DNA from: Alphaproteobacteria bacterium
GTDB lineage: Bacteria; Pseudomonadota; Alphaproteobacteria; Rhodobacterales; Rhodobacteraceae
DNA: 56,055 nucleotides
NCBI GenBank assembly: GCA_030427405.1
Contig: JAUHXK010000017.1
Coordinates: 1-56,055, forward strand
Direction: 5' to 3'
Part shown: positions 51,019-56,055 of the stretch, in pieces
Layout: the number at the start of each line of letters is the position of its first letter
Position numbering within the stretch: the stretch's first letter is position 1
Translations under genes and position numbers: made by a program
Notes under the pieces: model-generated
Databases searched by the model: none
What the model was told of the DNA's origin: nothing
The model's input: the letters and a program-made list of their open reading frames with translations, nothing else

Positions 51019-51554
51019 GTGGTCTCCAGCGCCTCGGACTCAGAAGCTTCACCATAGGGCGCTGACGGCCTGTGACCGCGCAGCGTCGCCACAATGCGGT
51101 CCAGCGCGACCAGCGTCAGGAACGCCGACCCGGCCAGGGCGAGCGAGTAATAAAACCAGTTCGGGACGCGCATGGCGGGCGTCAGGAATTTGCCGGCACG
51201 GGGCAGGAATTCGGCAAAACTCCACAGCAGCAACACGCCGAACGCGAGCGTGGCGATATCGGCCAGAAGGGCCAGCCAACGGGCCGCCGAGGGTTTCAGA
51301 AGGTCAGGCAGCAGGGTCACCGAGACCAGAACCTGACGCCCCGCCAGTGCCGGTACCGTCAGAAACACCAGCCCGATCCCGGAAAACCGGGCCAGTTCAT
51401 CGGCCCAGGGCAACCCGAGGTCCAGAAAGTTGCGCGCCGCCACTTGCAAGACCACAAGGCTGGCCATGAGGGCCAGTAGGGTCAGACCAAGCCCGACCCC
51501 GACCCCGGCCACCCGCGCGATGGCGGCGCGCAACGCTGAAACCTCGGATGACAT
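51015..51554 (-). CDS. TRAP transporter small permease subunit (DctQ type)
   Basis: A 179-aa protein with four hydrophobic helices and the DctQ mark LPWADELARFSGIGLVFLTV near 48-67. The ATG at 51554 shares one base with the DctP stop (TGATG). It pairs with the large subunit to form the transporter core. Confidence 0.93.
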   Translation of the reverse strand: MSSEVSALRAAIARVAGVGVGLGLTLLALMASLVVLQVAARNFLDLGLPWADELARFSGIGLVFLTVPALAGRQVLVSVTLLPDLLKPSAARWLALLADIATLAFGVLLLWSFAEFLPRAGKFLTPAMRVPNWFYYSLALAGSAFLTLVALDRIVATLRGHRPSAPYGEASESEALETT

Positions 51555-52567
51555 CAACCAACCGCCGCAATCTTGGCGTAGAGGTCGCCATACTCTGCGC
51601 CGAACCGCTCATCGACCAGTTGCGACACACCGGCGCGGAAACCTGCGATGTCCAACCCGTCTTCCTCACCGATCACGGTCATGCCCAGATCGCGAAGCTG
51701 CTGGGTTTCACCGGCTTCGTTGTCGAGAATGGCGTTGGTCGCCTTTTCGCGGGTCAGGTTGGCTGCTTCGCGCACGGCATCCTGTTCGGTTGCGGACATG
51801 CCCTGCCAAACGTCCTCGTTCATGACGACGACTTCGGCATTGGACATATGGCCGGTAAGCATCAGGTGGCTTTGCACTTCGTAGAGCTTTACGTTCAGGA
51901 CCACGTTAACCGGGTTTTCCTGTCCCTGAACAACACCAGTGGCCAGTGCGGTCGGAACCTCGGACCAGTCGACAGGAACAGCAACCGCGCCCATGCCTTC
52001 TACAGCGGTGGTGTAAATCGGGAAGGGCACGGCGCGAATTTTGGTGCCTTGCAGGTCAGTGGGGCCCATGACCGCCTTGTTGCAGGTCAGATTGCGGCGT
52101 CCGAAGTAATGCGCGTAGATCACGCGAACATTGGCGGCCTCGATCAGGCCTTTGTTCAGTTCTTGCATCACCGGGCTTTCCACATCCGTCACCGCCATCA
52201 GGTGATCGACGTCGCGGTACAGATAGGGCGTGTCCAGCGCGGCAAAGGGCTGGTAGAGCGACCCGAGCGCACCGGCAGTATTGTGCGAGAACGCGATGGT
52301 GCCAAGCGAGACAGCCTCTGCAAGCTCTTGCAGCTTGCCGAGTTGCGAGTTCGGGAAGACCTGCACTTCGATCTCGCCCCCAGATGTCTGGCCCAACGCG
52401 TCGGCGAACCAATCAGCCTGTGCCCCGGCGACAGAGGCGACCTCGTTATTGTGACCATAACGCAGGGTTGTGGCGGCCCATGCGGGGCGTCGGGTAAACG
52501 GCGCCGCAAGCGCCGCGCCCCCCAGGGCAAGGACAGAGCGGCGGTTTGGATTTAACGGTTTCTTCAT
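51554..52567 (-). CDS. TRAP transporter periplasmic binding protein (DctP type)
   Basis: A 337-aa solute receptor. A twin-arginine signal, NRRSVLALGGAALAAP, ends near PAWA-ATT (31). DctP marks: FPNSQLGKLQELAEAVSLGTI, GTKIRAVPFPIY (the arginine that usually binds the ligand carboxylate) and VDWSEVPTALATGVVQGQENP. GGGAGGAGAAAG precedes the ATG. It begins the operon, facing the LacI-type regulator. The arginine supports a carboxylic acid ligand, in keeping with an acid-sugar pathway. Confidence 0.95.
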   Translation of the reverse strand: MKKPLNPNRRSVLALGGAALAAPFTRRPAWAATTLRYGHNNEVASVAGAQADWFADALGQTSGGEIEVQVFPNSQLGKLQELAEAVSLGTIAFSHNTAGALGSLYQPFAALDTPYLYRDVDHLMAVTDVESPVMQELNKGLIEAANVRVIYAHYFGRRNLTCNKAVMGPTDLQGTKIRAVPFPIYTTAVEGMGAVAVPVDWSEVPTALATGVVQGQENPVNVVLNVKLYEVQSHLMLTGHMSNAEVVVMNEDVWQGMSATEQDAVREAANLTREKATNAILDNEAGETQQLRDLGMTVIGEEDGLDIAGFRAGVSQLVDERFGAEYGDLYAKIAAVG

Positions 52568-52686
52568 CTTTCTCCTCCCAGAGCCTATGACGTGTTTTGA
52601 TGTGTTTCTCGTGACAACCGTCGCGATCCCTCTTCAAACACGGCGGCTTTGACGAACTTAGTAATGTCAGGCATGATCGGTCCAGA

Positions 52687-52697
52687 CAATTGAATTG
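52687..52697. promoter_or_regulatory. Candidate LacI-type operator
   Basis: CAATTGAATTG is a perfect inverted repeat of 5-bp arms about a central G, in the 153-bp gap between the divergent DctP and LacI-type genes, 24 bp before the regulator start. LacI-family sites often are odd-centred repeats, but the arms are short and the core lacks the usual CG centre. Confidence 0.35.
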
Positions 52698-52720
52698 ATG
52701 GTTTTTGAGGTGTCTCCATC

Positions 52721-53737
52721 ATGGCAGACAAGCAGGACAAGCCGCTTCTTGTGGACATCGCCGCGCGGGCGGGCGTATCGCTGGCAACAGTGGACCGGGT
52801 CATAAACCGCCGCAAGGGCGTGGCACAGCGGACGCGCCACAGGGTATTAGAGGCAGCACGCGCAGTCGGCTATCTCGGCGCGGATGAAGCCGCCAGCATC
52901 GGCGCGGTCCGACGGCTGAACATCGCCGTTTTGCTTCCTGCAGGAATGAACCCTTACCTGCGGCTCTTGGGGGATCGTGTGCGTGACCGCGTCGGACGGT
53001 CCGGGCCAAGCGACCCTGTACTTCGTTGTTATTTCATCGAAAGCTTTGACGCCGGGGTCCTGGCGCAGGGCTTGCGGAAATGCGCGGCTTGGGCGGACGG
53101 TATTGCGTTTTTTGCCATCGAACACCCCGAAGTGCGCGCGGCGGCCGCCGAAGTCGCGGCTCGACACACCAGGCTGGTTACGATCGTTTCAAACCTTGGC
53201 GAGAGGTCGGGCGTGGCCCATGTCGGGCTTGACAACCATGCGGTCGGGCGGTCGGGCGGATGGCTTGTCGGGCGGCTGGCAGGACGGCGCGAGGGGTCAG
53301 TAGCGCTTGTTGCCGGCAGCCGAAATTACCGTGCGCACAGCGATCGCGAGGCCGGTTTCCTGAGCGCAATTGACGAGATGTTTCCCGCGCTCCGCCTGAT
53401 CGGGCTACGCGAGGGTCACGACGACGCCGGTGAAAACTACCGCCATACGAAAGCGCTGCTTGAGCAGGAACCGGAACTGGTCGGCATCTACAATGTTGGT
53501 GGATCCTCAAGCGGGATCGCGCGGGCGCTGCGTGAACAGGGCCGCGACGACGTGGTGTTCGTCGGCCATGGGTTGACCGCCGATACGCGCCAAGCGCTAC
53601 TGGATGGTACAATGGATGCGGTGTTCGATCAGGACCCTGATGTCTTGATAGATCGGGCCATCCAAACGCTATCCCAGCCGGAGGCACCACCCAATCCCCT
53701 GAAACTTGATATCATTTGCAAGGAAAACCTGCCTTAA
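52721..53737 (+). CDS. LacI-family transcriptional regulator
   Basis: A 338-aa regulator. The DNA-binding part is at about 9-60: LVDIAARAGVSLATVDRVINRRKGV, with the hinge-helix region near 50-60. A periplasmic-binding-protein-like effector domain follows (LNIAVLLPAGMNPYLRLL to the end); the VDRVINR form is typical of the subgroup near TRAP and ABC sugar-acid operons. It faces the TRAP/RLP/kinase operon and is its probable regulator, with a pathway sugar acid as inducer. Monocistronic. Confidence 0.93.
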   Translation: MADKQDKPLLVDIAARAGVSLATVDRVINRRKGVAQRTRHRVLEAARAVGYLGADEAASIGAVRRLNIAVLLPAGMNPYLRLLGDRVRDRVGRSGPSDPVLRCYFIESFDAGVLAQGLRKCAAWADGIAFFAIEHPEVRAAAAEVAARHTRLVTIVSNLGERSGVAHVGLDNHAVGRSGGWLVGRLAGRREGSVALVAGSRNYRAHSDREAGFLSAIDEMFPALRLIGLREGHDDAGENYRHTKALLEQEPELVGIYNVGGSSSGIARALREQGRDDVVFVGHGLTADTRQALLDGTMDAVFDQDPDVLIDRAIQTLSQPEAPPNPLKLDIICKENLP

Positions 53738-53891
53738 GGCCGGGCCACGTACCTGCAGAACCGCGTAGCCCGCATCCTTTTTTGCCGCTTCGGCCTTGTC
53801 GGCCGCAAACAGCATTTATGGGCGCCGTACCTGGCATTTTATCTGGTCCACTTGACGGGTTGCGCAACAAGCAGTCACGGGTGCGGCGATC

Positions 53892-55574
53892 TTAGCTATG
53901 ATCCCTGATGCAGGTGACAAACCCCTTCCAAGCTTCGTTGACGCCCGATCCCACCCAACTTCCAAGCCACTCGGCGGCCGGCAGATAGTCCCCGTACAAG
54001 GCCCGGATATACATTCTGCTCTGAACCTCCTGCCAAAACGCGTTGAGCTCTGTTGTCGAAAGCCCGGCCTCGTACCCGTAGTACAGATATGTTTGGCCTT
54101 CATCCGCTTCGTGCGTGGGCTTCAAATCTATCCGCAATCCGTCTGGCGTATGCCCAGGGATCTTGGTGCCCTTAATCGTCACGCCGATATCCTTGCCTCT
54201 CAGTTCCGGGTGATTTTCGGGTTTCAACAACAAATTAAACGTCACGCTGCCTTTGCCGGAACCGTCGTGCAGGGGGTCAAAGAGTATTTTGAATTCGTTT
54301 CCGAAGGTGGGACCGTCCGAGGACGGAGAACTGAGGTAGCACCTGTTCAAACGGCGTACGCCATCGACGACAACGGTGCTCCGCCCAACCCTCCACGAAC
54401 CGAAATCTTCGACTGATCCTTCGAATTGTTCGTCATTAACAAGCGCTTTGGCACCGCCAGATTGTTCAGGGTCTCTTGAACCTGGCCAATCCCAGTCAAA
54501 CGTCATAAATGCGGCGATCATAACGCCACCACCCAATATGAATGCCAAGAAAAAGAACAGGAACCAATTTCCCGAGCCTGAACTGTCTTGGCTGGTCTCG
54601 CGTGTCTTGCGGGGGGGCTGTGAAGCCGAGCCGCCGTCGCGCGCAAGGTTATTCGCGGCCTCGGAAAGGGAAGGAGCGCTCGGGTGGAAGGTCATCAAAC
54701 CCGCTTCTGGCAACAGCTGTTGCGGGTTCTGAGCGGCTGTCGGCGCGGCGGTCTCGACGGATCGAGGCGGGGCCTTCTCCAACGGTTTAAGAGTCCAGGA
54801 AATGGCAGGGGATTCGTCGGTAACAGGGTGTTCTATGGGGCGTTCGACAAGAAGATGAAAAAGTGCCTGCGGGGACTGGATGATATCTCCCTCTGAAAAC
54901 CCGAGGGTTTGAATGACACCGGATTCCGGTGCTCTCATCCGGGCTTTTTTCCCCGAATAGTCCTGGATGACACAGATCGGGTCGCCGGATTGAACTGGTT
55001 GCCCATCCTTGGCCTCAAGGCGATGGATTTGGATGGGGAACTTGCCTTTGGTGTATCCAAGCTTTCGCGTTCTGTACGCCGGCTCGAAGACAAACAAGAC
55101 TTCACCCCGGGTCACCGATTGCCCGCGCGGCGTTGTTCTCACCACCCAACCGGGCTCGGGCGCGCCGACGAAATGTTTGCCGCCGTCCGGTGTCCGAACC
55201 TCGACAACAGCCGCGTCTGCTTCGAATCTTTGGTACAGGGGAAGCAGGAAATCGTCGATCGTGACAGTTGTGGCGTCCAGAGAACCCGGAAGCCCGACAT
55301 GCTTGGCAAGCTCGCTCGGCTCAGGCTCCACTGTTGGGCGCGCCACATCCAAACGACCAATCACCTCACTCTTCCGAACTGGCCCTTTGATCGGTGCGTC
55401 CAGAACCGCGCCATCGGTCAGCGCGGTCGCCTCCAGGCGCTCACCGCTCGGCGTTTCAGCTACAAAAAGGATGTCACCTTGCGCGAACTTCGCCCCCTGC
55501 GAGTGAAACACGGCAACGATTTCGATGCTGTCCCCAGGAGAACTTTTGGGGAAAGGGATCAGATACTCGGACAT
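53892..55574 (-). CDS. Unrecognised membrane protein with barrel-sandwich-like domains
   Basis: A 560-aa protein. The N-terminal 245 residues contain stretches that read like biotinyl/lipoyl or HlyD barrel-sandwich units: IPFPKSSPGDSIEIVAVFHS with AQGDILFVAETPSGE; SVTRGEVLFVFEPAY; and AKDGQPVQSGDPICVIQDYSG with APESGVIQTLGFSEGDII. None has a lipoylated ETDKA or biotinylated MKM motif. A proline-rich linker (about 265-335) leads to one membrane helix (about 336-359) and a 200-residue C-terminal domain with few cysteines. No signal peptide, so probably N-in/C-out. The start at 55574 (MSEYLIPF) or 55598 is uncertain. Base use is less GC-rich than neighbouring genes. Confidence 0.7.
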   Translation of the reverse strand: MSEYLIPFPKSSPGDSIEIVAVFHSQGAKFAQGDILFVAETPSGERLEATALTDGAVLDAPIKGPVRKSEVIGRLDVARPTVEPEPSELAKHVGLPGSLDATTVTIDDFLLPLYQRFEADAAVVEVRTPDGGKHFVGAPEPGWVVRTTPRGQSVTRGEVLFVFEPAYRTRKLGYTKGKFPIQIHRLEAKDGQPVQSGDPICVIQDYSGKKARMRAPESGVIQTLGFSEGDIIQSPQALFHLLVERPIEHPVTDESPAISWTLKPLEKAPPRSVETAAPTAAQNPQQLLPEAGLMTFHPSAPSLSEAANNLARDGGSASQPPRKTRETSQDSSGSGNWFLFFFLAFILGGGVMIAAFMTFDWDWPGSRDPEQSGGAKALVNDEQFEGSVEDFGSWRVGRSTVVVDGVRRLNRCYLSSPSSDGPTFGNEFKILFDPLHDGSGKGSVTFNLLLKPENHPELRGKDIGVTIKGTKIPGHTPDGLRIDLKPTHEADEGQTYLYYGYEAGLSTTELNAFWQEVQSRMYIRALYGDYLPAAEWLGSWVGSGVNEAWKGFVTCIRDHS

Positions 55575-55881
55575 TTTTGTTAACCAGCCTGCATTCAATA
55601 ACTATCCAACCCGACTAAACACCGGTGCTTATTGGAATGCAATTTTATCATTGTTGATAACTGGATAATCGATCTGAGGATTGCCCTTCACATCGGCCGC
55701 CGCCGGCGTCATCTGCTGTCCAAGAGCTGCAATCCTATGCAATGAGGCCGTTTACCCGTGTTTTTGGGTAAGCGGCTTGGTTTCCCCTGATCACCCGGAT
55801 CATTGGACTGATTGTAGATCGAAGGGGCTTTTTGATTTTAGTTGCGGGAGGGCGCAACCACCGTTGCCGAACGCAATTGAC
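55575..55881. other. Right-end gene-free region with hairpin
   Basis: About 300 bp that should hold the promoter of the minus-strand gene at 55574; 55600-55660 is AT-rich. It contains a strong hairpin (55747-55776) and a short TGATC/GATCA repeat near 55789-55803. No coding sequence seen. Confidence 0.4.
55747..55776. repeat. 11-bp inverted repeat, hairpin
   Basis: GCCGTTTACCC (55747-55757) pairs with GGGTAAGCGGC (55766-55776) with a single G-T wobble and an 8-nt loop. The following TTGGTTT is a poor T-run, so terminator activity is possible but weak. Confidence 0.5.
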
Positions 55882-56055
55882 ATGTCAGGTTTAGTCGTGA
55901 ACCCGACATACGCAAATTGTCACCAAACTTCTGTTGTGCGGGACCTTCCAGACTTTCGATTAACTAACCTCAAGGAACGCAACCGGCCCATTCCTGCCAT
56001 TCACCGACTGGTCGAGATGCTGCGATCGCAGCCCGCATTGCTGACATTCGCTGCG
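55882..56055 (+). other. Possible partial ORF running off the right edge
   Basis: From the ATG at 55882 the frame stays open for 58 codons to the window end (start MSGLVVNPTYANCHQT, last residues LRSQPALLTFAA). No family is recognised, no clear ribosome-binding site precedes it, and an inverted repeat at 55883-55908 lies within its first codons. Either a truncated gene start or chance. Confidence 0.25.
55883..55908. repeat. 9-bp inverted repeat with operator-like spacing
   Basis: TGTCAGGTT (55883-55891) and AACCCGACA (55900-55908) match in 8 of 9 pairs with an 8-bp spacer. A TTGACA at 55877-55882 directly abuts it. This arrangement looks like a regulator site at a promoter for a gene beyond the window. 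Confidence 0.45.

Noticed and set aside
53859..53868. 10-bp palindrome GTTGCGCAAC
   Set aside because: Short palindromes of this size occur by chance in GC-rich DNA; it lies at the end of convergent genes where an operator is not expected.
1..56055. CRISPR array, insertion sequences, prophage or attachment sites
   Set aside because: No repeat-spacer pattern, transposase, integrase or phage gene was seen on either strand.

Overview
The window reads as chromosomal DNA of a GC-rich marine alphaproteobacterium, most likely Rhodobacterales (Roseobacter group). This rests on gene content seen here: MsrPQ, a DinB with an N-terminal zinc ribbon, an alphaproteobacterial L36, TRAP and RbsABC-type importers, a RuBisCO-like protein, and a sigma-32-type promoter before clpB. 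No database search was possible; all names come from reading the translations. There is no phage, insertion sequence, CRISPR array or rRNA.

Layout. 1-12.3 kb is mostly housekeeping: msrQ/msrP, an unknown membrane protein, clpB with a heat-shock promoter, a small lipoprotein, pyrF, dinB, an N-formylglutamate amidohydrolase, tRNA-Val(GAC), rpmJ, an orphan iron-type binding protein, an XRE-cupin regulator and a GNAT acetyltransferase. 12.3-21.9 kb (minus strand) is one tightly packed operon. It encodes two di-haem cytochrome c peroxidase-like proteins, a Tat-exported Rieske protein and a large AioA-like molybdenum enzyme, which together match the iodate reductase set IdrABP1P2. These are followed, coupled, by a HEAT-repeat protein, a blue copper protein and MoeA. 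An FNR-like box lies in front of the operon.

22.1-34.6 kb is a two-armed sugar catabolism locus around one GntR-type regulator and a 14-bp palindrome. The minus arm has an aldo/keto reductase, FucU mutarotase, lactonase, FAH-family dehydratase, aldehyde dehydrogenase, SDR and FAH-family hydrolase. The plus arm has a UxaA-family dehydratase and an RbsACB-type ABC importer. The enzymes fit non-phosphorylative L-fucose breakdown, with an extra branch suited to D-arabinose.

34.8-42.9 kb (plus) holds a 552-aa amidohydrolase-type protein, then three overlapping genes that together resemble the large CoA-dehydratase activase proteins of anaerobes (HgdB-like part, double BcrAD/BadFG ATPase, DUF2229 part), then a membrane class III adenylate cyclase. 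42.9-46.4 kb is nadA-nadB-nadC. 46.7-53.7 kb is a LacI-regulated acid-sugar locus: TRAP transporter, VOC protein, RuBisCO-like protein and DUF1537 kinase, partly matching the known D-apionate/3-oxo-isoapionate routes. 53.9-56.1 kb has an unrecognised membrane protein with barrel-sandwich-like domains and a structured, apparently non-coding right end.

The strongest candidates for new biology are the extra genes fused into the iodate-reductase operon, the three-gene activase set in an organism with an otherwise aerobic gene repertoire, and the short RLP-kinase-VOC pathway, which lacks its expected oxidoreductase.
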